Assembly (NCBI RefSeq): GCF_028693505.1
Contig: NZ_JAQUVF010000024.1
Location: forward strand, 1 to 35,791
From: Oscillibacter sp.
GTDB taxonomy: Bacteria > Bacillota > Clostridia > Oscillospirales > Oscillospiraceae
Length of the DNA stretch: 35,791 nt
Direction of reading: 5' to 3'
The notes below the pieces were generated by a model. That model had not been told where the DNA came from, did not search any database, and saw nothing but the letters and a program-made list of their open reading frames with translations. A program made the translations under genes and the position numbers. Shown here piece by piece: positions 1-8,443 of the stretch. How positions within the stretch are numbered: the stretch's first letter is position 1; each line of letters begins with the position of its first letter.

Positions 1-932
1 TTACCCGCTTTAAATGCGCAACCATTGCCGAGGCGGAAATGGTTGCTTCCTGCGGCCCAACCGACATCATTCTGGCCTATCCCCTGATTGGGCCTAACGT
101 TACTCGGTTCCTTGCGCTGCAGCGTGATTTCCCAAATGTCCGCTTCTGGTCCATCGGCGATAATCTGGAGCAGTTGCAGCGCGTAGGCGCAGCCGCCATA
201 AAGGCCGGTGCAAAAATCCGCTTTCTCGCAGATGTGGATGTTGGGCAGCATCGTACCGGCGTCGCCTGCGATAAACTCGTTGCTTTCTACGAAGCCGCTG
301 CCGCCATCGACGGTCTAGCGCCTGACGGCTTCCATGTCTATGACGGTCACATTCACCAATCCGACCTCCGCGAACGCACCCAGTTGGCTGCAGAAATCCA
401 CGCCACAGTCACAGCGCTGCGTGATCAAATTGTTGCCGACGGCTATTCCTGCTCTACCCTAGTGATGGGCGGCACCCCCACCTTCCCCTGCTATGCCAAG
501 TATCCCGGTGTTTACATGGCTCCCGGTACGGTCTTTCTGAACGATTATTTCTATGGGAAGAACTATCAGGAAATGGAGTTCACGCCTGCCGGCATTATTA
601 TGACCCGTGTGATCAGCCGCCCTACCGACAGTACGTTTACTTTGGACCTTGGCTATAAGGGCATCGCGGCCGATCCTGACGGCGTGCTCCGCGGCGTCAT
701 CGTCGGCATGGAGAATATCTCCGCACCTATCGCGCAGAGCGAGGAGCATTGGGTCTTTCAGATTGCTCCCGGTCACGAATCCGAGATTCCGCCCGTTGGT
801 ACAGAGCTGTTCGTCATGCCTTCTCACATCTGCCCCAGCACCGCTCTCTATCCCTTTGTTCCCGTGGTAGAACACGGTGAGATAACCGGGCACTGGGATG
901 TTGCCGCACGCAACCGCAAAATTACCTACTGA
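1..932 (+). CDS. D-serine dehydratase/D-threonine aldolase-like PLP enzyme, 5' end outside the window
   Basis: This is the C-terminal ~310 residues of a fold-type III (alanine racemase-like barrel) PLP enzyme of the DSD1/D-threonine aldolase family, which acts on D-amino acids such as D-serine or D-threonine. The open frame runs from the first complete codon (position 3), so the methionine at 39 is internal: the reading TRFKCATIAEAE before it matches the complete paralog at 29260-30378. The PLP-lysine region lies upstream of the window. The C-terminal pair in PSHICPST matches the His/Cys zinc site of eukaryotic D-serine dehydratase. By eye the two copies are very similar along their whole shared length, with one extra codon here (DGVLRG against NGVRG). 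A strong terminator follows at 1110. Exact substrate is not resolved; family assignment is firm. Confidence 0.88.
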   Translation, partial: TRFKCATIAEAEMVASCGPTDIILAYPLIGPNVTRFLALQRDFPNVRFWSIGDNLEQLQRVGAAAIKAGAKIRFLADVDVGQHRTGVACDKLVAFYEAAAAIDGLAPDGFHVYDGHIHQSDLRERTQLAAEIHATVTALRDQIVADGYSCSTLVMGGTPTFPCYAKYPGVYMAPGTVFLNDYFYGKNYQEMEFTPAGIIMTRVISRPTDSTFTLDLGYKGIAADPDGVLRGVIVGMENISAPIAQSEEHWVFQIAPGHESEIPPVGTELFVMPSHICPSTALYPFVPVVEHGEITGHWDVAARNRKITY

Positions 933-1109
933 TTTAAACGCCATTAGAACGCCTTGTTTAAACCGTGGGCAACCACTCTTTGCATCAGGCGACTGCCGTG
1001 GTATCACAAATCGCAAGTGCAAGTTGGACACCCGCAGACTAGAATTTTGTTTTTTATAACTACGGGCACGATGGCAGATCATCGGTCCAGGTCCTGCCTC
1101 CGCAATCAA

Positions 1110-1146
1110 AAAAGCACCTGATTTCCAAAGAAATCAGGTGCTTTTT
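1110..1146 (+). terminator. Intrinsic terminator after the first PLP-enzyme gene
   Basis: A perfect 16-bp stem (1110-1125 with 1130-1145; left arm begins AAAAGCACCTG) closes a 4-nt CAAA loop. The stem's own T-rich 3' end supplies the U-tract, and the A-rich 5' end would let it work on the other strand too. It separates the PLP-enzyme transcript from the symporter unit. The rest of the 933-1383 spacer shows no gene I recognise; an upstream in-frame extension of the symporter ORF lacks protein features. Confidence 0.85.
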
Positions 1147-1320
1147 AAACTTTATATAGGTTTTAAGCTTTGCCCGTCTGGCATTTGGGAGGAATTTGGG
1201 CGGCGGCAGCAAAGGCGTTCCATATATGCAGGAGGATTGACGCAGCTACTCCAAAATTTCCAAAAAATTGACAGGCAGCGTTTTTTAGGGTCGCCTTTCC
1301 ACAAAGTCAGCCCAAATTCC

Positions 1321-1349
1321 TTGACATTTTTCGCCAGTTACGGTAAGTT
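1321..1349 (+). promoter_or_regulatory. Possible promoter of the symporter/peptidase unit
   Basis: A perfect -35 TTGACA at 1321-1326 is followed after 17 nt by TAAGTT (1344-1349), a poor -10 (three of six matches). Transcription would begin about 1356, leaving a short leader with the Shine-Dalgarno AAGGAAA before the ATG at 1384. The good -35 and the position support it; the weak -10 suggests an activator or a misassigned -10. Confidence 0.35.
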
Positions 1350-1383
1350 TAATACATATTTTGTACGGAAAGGAAATCCGATT

Positions 1384-2793
1384 ATGAGTTATATCATTGC
1401 AATCGGAGCCTACCTGCTGCTGTTGATTATTTACGGCTTGGTACTGGCTCACAAGAAAGTCAAGACCGCGGATGACATGGTCACCGGCGGTCACAAGATC
1501 CCCTTTATTATTTTGGTCGGCAGTCTGCTTGCCACCTGGTGCGGCGGCGGCGGCATCACCGGCTCGGCAAGCGTGGTATACACCGGCGGCCCGTGGGTGG
1601 GCGCCATCACCTTTGCCGCGCCTCCCATTGGCATTATTCTGCTGTATTTCATTGCCGGTAAGGTGCGCAAGTCCAACAAGGTCACGGTACCCGAGATTAT
1701 GGAAGCGCGCTATGGCAAGACTGCAAGCGTCATTTCCGCTTTGTGCGTGATGATTGCTTATGTGGGCGTTTTGTCCACGCAGCTGAAAGCGGCCGCAAAC
1801 ATTCTGGTGATGCTGTGCGCTTCCAGCGGCATTGCGCTGACGCAGGGCACCGCGCTGGTCATCTGCACCGCCGTGATTGCCATTATCACTGTGGGCGGCG
1901 GACTGGTGTCCGTTGCTTACTCCGATGCCCTCAGCGCCCTCATTATGATTGGCGGCTTCTTTGCAGCCATTCCCATTCTGGTTTCCGTGGCCAACGCACA
2001 GGGCGCGGTGCTCCCCGTGGAAAAGACCACCCTCACCGGCGGCATGACTCCCATCCAGCTGCTTGGCTACTTCCTGCCCTCTCTTGCATTGATGCTGGGC
2101 GACCAGAACATGCTCCAGCGCTTTGCTTCCGCAAAGGACAGCTCTGAGGCCAAGAAGTCCAACATCGGCATGTTTATCGGCGAGGTGCTGGTGATTATCA
2201 GCATCATCGCGGTGGTGACGCAGGCCGCCAGACTGTACCCCTCTCTGGACGTTCCCTCCAACGTGATCTTCCAGGTGGCGCTGGATTACCTGCCTCTGGC
2301 CTTTGGCGCGTTGATCATGTGTGCCTGCATGGCGTTTATCGTCACCACGGCAGACAGCTACCTGCTCTCCTCCGCCACAAACCTCACCAACGATATTTAC
2401 GTCAAGTACATCAACAAAGACGCCGGCGACAAGCAGAAGATGCTGGTGCTGCGGGGCACCATTCTGGTGTTCAGCGTGCTGGCCATTGCCCTGACACTGT
2501 ATTTCCCCACGGTGTTGCAGTTGCAGATGACCGCCTACACCATGTATGGCGCCGCCATCACGCCCGCCATTCTGTTTGCGCTCTTCTCCAAAAAGGTCAC
2601 TCCCGCCGGTGGTCTGGCCGGCATTGTGATGGGTGGCGTGGCCACCATTGGCTGGACGCTGATGGGTACGCCTTATGGCATTCAGTGTGCCATCGTGGCA
2701 GTTCCCGTTTCCGTTGTCTCCATCCTGATTGTTTCCGCCGTAACCAAGAAAGACAACGCTCTTTCTCTGGAAGCACTCTATCGGGAGAAGTAA
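1384..2793 (+). CDS. Sodium:solute symporter family (SSS) permease
   Basis: A 469-residue, very hydrophobic protein of the sodium/substrate symporter family (PutP/PanF/SglT type), expected to import an organic solute with Na+ through 12-13 membrane helices. Family features are the first helix beginning MSYIIAIGAYLL, a following loop with the Gly-rich stretch LLATWCGGGGITGSAS, VPEIMEARYG typical of the third helix/loop, and SDALSALIMIGGFF in the middle. The ATG at 1384 is chosen because AAGGAAA lies just upstream and the helix begins immediately; an in-frame extension to 1138 has no membrane or domain character and crosses a promoter-like site. The gene is followed by a terminator and then three peptidases, so an amino acid, a dipeptide or a related acid is a reasonable but unproven substrate. 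Confidence 0.88.
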   Translation: MSYIIAIGAYLLLLIIYGLVLAHKKVKTADDMVTGGHKIPFIILVGSLLATWCGGGGITGSASVVYTGGPWVGAITFAAPPIGIILLYFIAGKVRKSNKVTVPEIMEARYGKTASVISALCVMIAYVGVLSTQLKAAANILVMLCASSGIALTQGTALVICTAVIAIITVGGGLVSVAYSDALSALIMIGGFFAAIPILVSVANAQGAVLPVEKTTLTGGMTPIQLLGYFLPSLALMLGDQNMLQRFASAKDSSEAKKSNIGMFIGEVLVIISIIAVVTQAARLYPSLDVPSNVIFQVALDYLPLAFGALIMCACMAFIVTTADSYLLSSATNLTNDIYVKYINKDAGDKQKMLVLRGTILVFSVLAIALTLYFPTVLQLQMTAYTMYGAAITPAILFALFSKKVTPAGGLAGIVMGGVATIGWTLMGTPYGIQCAIVAVPVSVVSILIVSAVTKKDNALSLEALYREK

Positions 2794-2799
2794 TTGTCG

Positions 2800-2833
2800 G
2801 CGGGGCAGAAGGTGTTCTTCTGCCCCGCTTTTT
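2800..2833 (+). terminator. Intrinsic terminator or attenuator between symporter and aminopeptidase
   Basis: A 12-bp GC-rich stem (2800-2811 with 2817-2828, arm GCGGGGCAGAAG) with a GTGTT loop is followed by five T residues. It lies only 33 nt upstream of the next start codon, with no promoter I can see between, so partial termination that lowers peptidase expression relative to the symporter is likely. Confidence 0.8.
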
Positions 2834-2866
2834 CTGCAAAATCAACCGAGAAAGGATTTGTTTACT

Positions 2867-4000
2867 ATGGAAGACCCCCGTATTCGCAAATTTGCCCGCT
2901 TTTTGATTCGCAGCGCCGTCGGGCTGTGTCAGGGCGAAAAAATTCTCATCGAGCTTCATGGCAGTGAAACCGTGCTCATGAAGGCGCTGGTGCAGGAGGC
3001 TTACGCCGTGGGCGGAAAGCCCTTCATCCACATCTTTGACTACGCGGTGGAGGGTGCGCTGGTGCAGGGCGCTGATGCGGAGCACATGGAGGAAATTGCG
3101 TCCTATGAGCTAGAGCGCATGAAAGACATGGACGCCTACATTGACATTCGCGCCACCTCCAACATCAACGCATGGCACAATGTCAGCGATGAAAGCCAGC
3201 GCCGCTACCGCCAGTATTACTGGGGTCCCATTCATCTCTCCCAGCGCTGCAACCACACCAAGTGGACGGTTCTGCGCTATCCCAACGACGCCATGGCGCA
3301 GCTTGCCAGCGTCTCCACGGATGAGTATGAGGATTTCTATTTCAAGGCGTGCCTGCTGGACTACGACAAGATGGGTCGGGCCATGGAGCATCTGGAAGCC
3401 TTGATGGACCGCACGGACCGAGTGCGCATCGTCTCTCCCGGCACAGACATTTCCTTCTCCATTCAGGGCATCCCCTGCTACGGAATGCACGGGAACCACA
3501 ACATTCCCGACGGCGAGATTTATACCGCGCCGGTGAAAAACTCCGTGAACGGTCATATCACCTACAACTGCCCCTCTCCTTATGACGGCTTTCTGTTCCG
3601 GGATATCTATCTGGAGTTTCAGGATGGAAAAATCGTCAAGGCCACCAGCAACAACACGGACTATATGAATGAGATTTTTGACATCGACGAGGGGGCCCGT
3701 TACATTGGCGAATTTGCCATTGGCGTGAATCCCGTCATCAATCATCCCATCGGGGACATCCTGTTCGACGAGAAAATTGCCGGCAGCTTCCACCTGACTC
3801 CGGGCAACAGCTACGACAATACCTCCAACGGCAACCATTCCGCCGTCCACTGGGATCTCATCCAGATCCAGACGCCGGCATACGGCGGCGGTGAAATCTG
3901 GTTTGACGACGTGCTGATCCGCAAGGACGGTCTCTTCGTGCCGGAGGATTTGAAGTGCCTGAATCCCGAGAACCTGATGCCGGAAGAGAAGGAGCACTGA
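2867..4000 (+). CDS. M29-family metallo-aminopeptidase
   Basis: A 377-residue cytoplasmic aminopeptidase of the M29 (AmpS/PepS/aminopeptidase T) family, which removes N-terminal amino acids from peptides with a two-metal centre. Visible candidate ligands, in family order, are Glu217 in IPDGEIYTAP, Glu282 in ARYIGEFAIG, His309 in SFHLTPGNSY, Tyr316, and His328/Asp330 in SAVHWDL. The ATG at 2867 is preferred over an upstream TTG (2858) because GAGAAAGGA at 2847-2855 is spaced properly for the ATG and abuts the TTG. The gene ends one base before the next peptidase start, so the two are translationally coupled. With PepT and the M24 enzyme it makes a set for complete breakdown of short peptides. 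Confidence 0.9.
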   Translation: MEDPRIRKFARFLIRSAVGLCQGEKILIELHGSETVLMKALVQEAYAVGGKPFIHIFDYAVEGALVQGADAEHMEEIASYELERMKDMDAYIDIRATSNINAWHNVSDESQRRYRQYYWGPIHLSQRCNHTKWTVLRYPNDAMAQLASVSTDEYEDFYFKACLLDYDKMGRAMEHLEALMDRTDRVRIVSPGTDISFSIQGIPCYGMHGNHNIPDGEIYTAPVKNSVNGHITYNCPSPYDGFLFRDIYLEFQDGKIVKATSNNTDYMNEIFDIDEGARYIGEFAIGVNPVINHPIGDILFDEKIAGSFHLTPGNSYDNTSNGNHSAVHWDLIQIQTPAYGGGEIWFDDVLIRKDGLFVPEDLKCLNPENLMPEEKEH

Positions 4001-4001
4001 T

Positions 4002-5255
4002 ATGGACCGGGTAGAACAGCGCCTGATGCGCTATGCAAAAGTTTACAGTGAAAGTGATTATTACGGGCAGAGCGGAACCCCCAGCGCCCAGCGGGAGTTT
4101 GACATGGCGCATCTGCTGGTTTCGGAGCTGCATGCTCTGGGAATTGACAATGCCTTTTGCGACGCGCACTGCTACGTCTATGCCACGCTTCCGGCGACCC
4201 CCGGCTGCGAGCATCTGCCCGCGATCGGTCTCATTGCCCATCTGGACACCACGCCGGACATGACCGGCAACCATGTAAAGCCCCAGATCATCCACTATGA
4301 GGGCGGCGACATTGTGTTGAATCAGGCGGAGAACATCGTGATGGAGGCCGCCATGTTCCCGGAACTGCAAAAGTTTGTGGGGCAGGATCTGGTCTGCACC
4401 GACGGCACCACGTTGCTGGGCGCCGACGACAAGGCGGGCATCGCCATCATCATGCAGGCGGTGGAGGAGCTGTTGGCGGAGCAGGCGCCCCATGGCAAGC
4501 TGTGCATCGGCTTCACCCCCGACGAGGAAATTGGGCGGGGCGCCAGCAACTTCGACGTGGCTGGCTTTGGCGCGGACTTTGCCTACACGCTGGACGGCGG
4601 AGATATCACCGACTATGAGTACGAGACCTTCAACGCGGCCATGGCAGAGGTGCAGGTGAGCGGATTCAGCATTCATCCCGGCACCGCCAAGGACAAAATG
4701 AAAAATGCCCTGCTGATGGCCATGGAGTTTAACGCCCTGCTTCCGGCGCTGGAGACGCCAGGTCATACAGAGGGGTACGAGGGCTTCTTCCACCTGCAGG
4801 AGCTGCATGGCAAGGTGGAATCCGCCCGTATGGTCTATATCATCCGGGACCACAGCATGGAGCGCTTTTTGCAGCGCAAGGCCACGGTTTCAAAGGCTGC
4901 GAAGCAGATGAACCGGCGGTATGGCGAGGGCACGGTGGCGCTTCGCGTGCAGGATCAGTATTACAACATGTACGAGGTGCTCAAGGACCACATGGAGATC
5001 GTGGCGCTGGCAGAGGCGGCTATGAAGGCCGCCGGCATTGCCCACCCCACCCACTCTCCCATTCGCGGCGGCACCGACGGGTGCATGCTGACCTATCAGG
5101 GGCTGCTGTGCCCCAATCTCCCCAGCGCGGGGCACAATGCCCACGGACGGTTTGAGTACGCGCCGGTGGAGTCGCTGCGCACCGGCGTGAAAACTGTGCG
5201 GCATCTGGTATCACCCGCTCTTGTGGAGTCTATCGTATTGAAAAAGGAAGGCTGA
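4002..5255 (+). CDS. pepT: M20-family peptidase T (tripeptide aminopeptidase)
   Basis: A 417-residue cytoplasmic M20B dizinc peptidase closely resembling peptidase T, which releases N-terminal residues from tripeptides. Metal and catalytic motifs are in the expected order: His80 and Asp82 in IAHLDTTPD, the bridging Asp in LGADDKAG (about 142), the Glu pair in PDEEIG (175-176), Asp198 in TLDGGD, and the C-terminal IRGGTDG and SAGHNAHGRFE segments, the latter carrying the last His ligand. Length matches the family. The ATG lies one base after the aminopeptidase stop and five bases separate its own stop from the M24 gene, so the three are one transcription and translation unit. Confidence 0.92.
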   Translation: MDRVEQRLMRYAKVYSESDYYGQSGTPSAQREFDMAHLLVSELHALGIDNAFCDAHCYVYATLPATPGCEHLPAIGLIAHLDTTPDMTGNHVKPQIIHYEGGDIVLNQAENIVMEAAMFPELQKFVGQDLVCTDGTTLLGADDKAGIAIIMQAVEELLAEQAPHGKLCIGFTPDEEIGRGASNFDVAGFGADFAYTLDGGDITDYEYETFNAAMAEVQVSGFSIHPGTAKDKMKNALLMAMEFNALLPALETPGHTEGYEGFFHLQELHGKVESARMVYIIRDHSMERFLQRKATVSKAAKQMNRRYGEGTVALRVQDQYYNMYEVLKDHMEIVALAEAAMKAAGIAHPTHSPIRGGTDGCMLTYQGLLCPNLPSAGHNAHGRFEYAPVESLRTGVKTVRHLVSPALVESIVLKKEG

Positions 5256-5260
5256 GTGCA

Positions 5261-6334
5261 ATGTATCAGGAACGAATCGACCGCGTGCTGGCGGCCATGA
5301 AGGCCATGGATCTGGAGCAGATGCTGGTGTCTGATCCCGACAGCATCTGGTATTTAACCGGTTATGACGTGTTTCCCTTTGAGCGGCTGTATGCCCTTTG
5401 CCTGCGGCAGAGCGGGCAGCATACGTTGTTTTTGAACAAGATGTTCCCTGTGCCGACGTTTCCCTGCGAGCAGGTCTGGTTCTCTGATACGGAGGACTAT
5501 CTCACCATGCTGGCACAGCACGTGGACGCCCACAAGCCCATCGGCATTGACAAGGATTGGCCCGCCCGCTTCCTGCTGCCGCTGATGGCCCACAACCCAA
5601 GCAGCCGCTGCGTGCTGGCCTCGGATTGCGTGGACGACGCCAGAGCCAGCAAGGACGCGGCGGAGCAAGCGCTGATGCGCACGGCCTCTCAGATCAACGA
5701 CCGGGTGATGGAGCGCGCGGCCGCCTTTATCAAAGAGGGCATGACCGAGCGGGAAATTGCCGACTATATTACAGCCCAATACGTTTTGGAGGGCTGCGAC
5801 TCCGTCTCCTTCCAGCCCATAGTGTCCTTCGGCGCCAACGCCGCCAACCCTCACCATGAGGCGGACCAAACCGTACTAAAAGCCGGAGACTGCATTGTCC
5901 TTGACATCGGCGGACGGAAAGGTCGCTATTGCTCCGATATGACCCGCACCCTTTTCTGCAAAACCGCCGCTCCCAAGTACGCCGCCATCCACGATCTGGT
6001 GCGCGCCGCCAACGAGCTTGCGGAGCAGATGCTTCGTCCCGGTGTTCCTCTGTGCGATTTGGACATTGCCGCCCGCAATCACATTGCGGCCGCCGGCTAC
6101 GGTCCGTACTTTACCCATCGGCTGGGCCATTTCATCGGGCAGACGGAGCACGAAAAGGGAGACGTCAGTGAAACCAGCCCCCTCATTGCCAAGCCGGGCA
6201 TGATCTTCTCCATCGAACCGGGGGTCTATCTCCCCGGCGAATTTGGCGTTCGTGTGGAGGATCTGGTATTGGTGACAGAGGACGGCTGCGAAATTTTGAA
6301 TGGGGTGGATAAGCACTATCAAATCGTGGGGTAA
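5261..6334 (+). CDS. M24-family Xaa-Pro type metallopeptidase
   Basis: A 357-residue pita-bread metallopeptidase of subfamily M24B (Xaa-Pro dipeptidase/aminopeptidase). It has an N-terminal creatinase-like domain (about 1-135, including SDPDSIWYLTGYDVF) and a C-terminal catalytic domain. All five metal ligands are visible: Asp215 (VLDIGG), Asp226 (CSDMTRT), His290 (RLGHFIG), Glu319 (SIEPGVY) and Glu333 (RVEDLVL); His198 in NPHHE is the usual proton shuttle. It would cleave bonds before proline, which general aminopeptidases leave. It is the last gene of the peptidase set, with a terminator 28 bases beyond the stop. Confidence 0.92.
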   Translation: MYQERIDRVLAAMKAMDLEQMLVSDPDSIWYLTGYDVFPFERLYALCLRQSGQHTLFLNKMFPVPTFPCEQVWFSDTEDYLTMLAQHVDAHKPIGIDKDWPARFLLPLMAHNPSSRCVLASDCVDDARASKDAAEQALMRTASQINDRVMERAAAFIKEGMTEREIADYITAQYVLEGCDSVSFQPIVSFGANAANPHHEADQTVLKAGDCIVLDIGGRKGRYCSDMTRTLFCKTAAPKYAAIHDLVRAANELAEQMLRPGVPLCDLDIAARNHIAAAGYGPYFTHRLGHFIGQTEHEKGDVSETSPLIAKPGMIFSIEPGVYLPGEFGVRVEDLVLVTEDGCEILNGVDKHYQIVG

Positions 6335-6361
6335 TGCCACACCGCATTGCCGAAAAAAGAA

Positions 6362-6398
6362 CGGGCCTGTCTCCCTTTGGGAGGCAGGCCCGCTTTTC
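6362..6398 (+). terminator. Intrinsic terminator after the peptidase operon, possibly bidirectional
   Basis: A 14-bp stem (6362-6375 with 6379-6392, one G-T pair, arm beginning CGGGCCTG) with a three-T loop is followed by CTTTTCT. An A-run on the other side (GAAAAAAGA) gives a U-tract for minus-strand transcripts, so it can also end the cyclase transcript, whose stop is at 6448. Confidence 0.82.
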
Positions 6399-6447
6399 TA
6401 CATCCGTTTCACGCTCAAATTCAGCCCGTGCAAGGGCGCGCAACGAT

Positions 6448-7161
6448 TTACCCGCGGTCCACCAGCATCACAGGACGCACCGGAGAGGCGGAGCCGTCCC
6501 GAATCAGCAGCGGCAGCGCCACGAAATATCCCCGCCGATCATGGAGCTGATCCAAATTGCGCAGATTCTCCACAACCGGAATCTTGTGGGACAGCAGCGC
6601 ATTGTGGGCGGGGTCTGTACCGGCCATATCCTTATCGACAGACAGGGTGTCCACGCCTACCATCCGCACCTTCTTTTCCACCAAATAGGCGGCGGCGCTT
6701 TCCCCCACGCCCGGATAATCATGGCAGAACTTGCGGTCATTGGGCCGCAGAGCCCAGTAGCGCATCCATCCAAAGTCAAACAGCACGCCGTCCCCCTCCC
6801 GAATGGGGCCGTGGACAGCCTCCCATGCCATTAGATGCGCCTTTTCCAGTGTTTCATGCTCCTTCAGGAAGGAGGCATCCACTGTGACGCAGGGCCCGCA
6901 CAGCTTTATAAGCGGCACACGGTCGATCATTTCAAATCCGGGCTTGTTGATATAGTGGCCGAAGGAGTCCACATGGGTGCCGTTATGCTCGTTCATAATC
7001 AGCTGGAAGTCATTGCAGCCGTCCCCCAGCTGCAGCCCGTGCCAGCGAACCTTATAAAACTTGGAATGGCTGGGATGCGCCGGCATATCGTCCTCCAGAT
7101 ACTGGCCCAGTTCCACCACGTCCATGTCCCGCAGCGCCTCTTGTAAATTTTCCAGGCTCAT
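6448..7161 (-). CDS. Cyclase-family (kynurenine formamidase-like) metal-dependent hydrolase
   Basis: A 237-residue protein of the cyclase family (PF04199), which includes bacterial kynurenine formamidase, isatin hydrolase and polyketide-type cyclases, and usually hydrolyses an amide, lactam or lactone with a metal ion. The family signature is present as HNGTHVDSFGHY (59-70), with His59, His63, Asp65 and His69 the expected ligands. The ATG at 7161 is chosen over an in-frame GTG at 7173 because AGAGGTGG stands eight bases upstream of the ATG and overlaps the GTG. The gene follows the MFS gene by 18 nt and is last in a long minus-strand operon that also has an amidohydrolase, suggesting a substrate with a hydrolysable ring or amide. 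The true substrate is unknown. Confidence 0.87.
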   Translation of the reverse strand: MSLENLQEALRDMDVVELGQYLEDDMPAHPSHSKFYKVRWHGLQLGDGCNDFQLIMNEHNGTHVDSFGHYINKPGFEMIDRVPLIKLCGPCVTVDASFLKEHETLEKAHLMAWEAVHGPIREGDGVLFDFGWMRYWALRPNDRKFCHDYPGVGESAAAYLVEKKVRMVGVDTLSVDKDMAGTDPAHNALLSHKIPVVENLRNLDQLHDRRGYFVALPLLIRDGSASPVRPVMLVDRG

Positions 7162-7179
7162 TACGCAATCCACCTCTTT

Positions 7180-8355
7180 CTATGAAATTGAGACTCTTTT
7201 CTTTCGCTTTGCAAGATAGTAACCGCCCGCAACCATGATTCCGAGGATGCAGGTACCGGCCATCAGATGATAGGCCGTACCCATGGAGGTTCGCTCTGCC
7301 GCCTGCCCGCACAGCACTGGAAATGTCGTCATGCCCAGCGCGTAGATCGCCTGATAGCAGCCCATGGCCGTGGACTTTTTCTTCGGCTCAATCTGCTGCA
7401 TTGCCTCAGAGGTCAAAAACGTGTACTGGATACCGGTGGCCAGACCGGGAATCAGCTGCAGTGCGCAGATCCCCGGGATGGAGCCGATGTTGGGCACCAG
7501 CACGCAATAGACGGCCATGGCGCCAAAAATAGCAGGTATCCAGAACCGGGGGCCAAGTCTGGTGCAGAATTTGGAGGCTGCGAATCTCGCCGAAGAAACC
7601 GCTGCGATCATATAGACGATGGAGGAAACGCCCACCATCGCCGTGGAAGCGCCCAGATTGCGGACAATCTGTGTGGTAAAGGACATGGTCGTGGACATCT
7701 GAAGGCCCTGCTGGATCAGCGCCAGGGCGGAAAACAGCAGCAGTTTTTTGTTTTTGCACACGGCCAGCAGCTCTCCAAGTCCCAGCGCCCCATGGACCAC
7801 AGGTGCCTCCCGCAGCTGCATGGCCAGCAGCATCGCGAGCACCCCCGCCGCCACGCTGAACGCACAGATCACCCGCATACCAACCAGATCGTAAAAGAGC
7901 GTGCTGGTCACAAAGCCCAGCAAGATGCCCAGATTATTGCACAAAATCAGGTGGCTGGTGGCGGTGTGCTGTTCCTCCCCGGAATAATAACTCATATACA
8001 GGACCATAAACGAGATCCACATGGCGCTGGCCAATCCGGACAGCAGGTTGGCAACGAAATATCCCCCGCCGGTATCCAGCAGAATCCGCACGAGAGAGGC
8101 CCCGCCGGAGGCAAAGCAGCCAATGACGATCCGCCGCTTATGGGTACCGCCGATGTCCGCCATCACACCGATTGGAAGCCGCAGCAGCATTTGAGACACG
8201 CCATATGCGCCGAGAACGATTCCGACTGCCTGACTGGTCATTCCCATGGCCGTGAGATACGGTGTCTGGAATGGGATATACACATACTGCGCAAACCAAA
8301 AGCACACCGCGGCCAGCAGCAAAACCACTTTGTTTTTTTGTGTTACTTTCATCAT
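7180..8355 (-). CDS. Major facilitator superfamily transporter
   Basis: A 391-residue membrane protein with about 12 helices. The loop between helices 2 and 3 carries the MFS motif A variant GVMADIGGTHKRR, and a long central loop (around REAPVVHGALG) separates the two halves; the C-terminus is basic (LAKRKKRV). It should move a small solute or export a product, driven by a proton or other gradient. Tandem ATG codons at 8355 and 8352 both suit the upstream GGAAG; an in-frame GTG at 8361 lies too close to it. A hairpin lies between this gene and the ABC permease upstream, so expression may be lower than that of the ABC genes. It ends with TAG, otherwise rare as a terminal stop in this window. 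Confidence 0.85.
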   Translation of the reverse strand: MMKVTQKNKVVLLLAAVCFWFAQYVYIPFQTPYLTAMGMTSQAVGIVLGAYGVSQMLLRLPIGVMADIGGTHKRRIVIGCFASGGASLVRILLDTGGGYFVANLLSGLASAMWISFMVLYMSYYSGEEQHTATSHLILCNNLGILLGFVTSTLFYDLVGMRVICAFSVAAGVLAMLLAMQLREAPVVHGALGLGELLAVCKNKKLLLFSALALIQQGLQMSTTMSFTTQIVRNLGASTAMVGVSSIVYMIAAVSSARFAASKFCTRLGPRFWIPAIFGAMAVYCVLVPNIGSIPGICALQLIPGLATGIQYTFLTSEAMQQIEPKKKSTAMGCYQAIYALGMTTFPVLCGQAAERTSMGTAYHLMAGTCILGIMVAGGYYLAKRKKRVSIS

Positions 8356-8396
8356 CTTCACTTCCGGAAATTAAACGAGCGTCCATTCTTTCGGTT

Positions 8397-8434
8397 GAAA
8401 CGATCCGGTCCACGGATGCGGACCGGATCGTTTC
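8397..8434 (-). repeat. Perfect inverted repeat between ABC permease and MFS genes
   Basis: A 15-bp perfect stem (8397-8411 with 8420-8434, arm GAAACGATCCGGTCC) encloses an 8-nt loop. On the minus strand no U-tract follows, so it is probably a 3' stabilising or attenuating hairpin within the operon, not a simple terminator. It starts 10 nt after the permease stop. Confidence 0.65.
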
Positions 8435-8443
8435 AGGCGATCA

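Noticed and set aside
459..1109. Long minus-strand open frame opposite the first PLP-enzyme gene
   Set aside because: It is a shadow of the well-supported plus-strand gene; similar antisense frames occur opposite most genes here because of GC-rich third positions.
1138..1383. N-terminal extension of the symporter by 82 codons, or a separate small gene
   Set aside because: The extension begins within the terminator, is not hydrophobic or family-like, and the ATG at 1384 has its own Shine-Dalgarno. AGGAGGA near 1230 has no properly spaced start codon.
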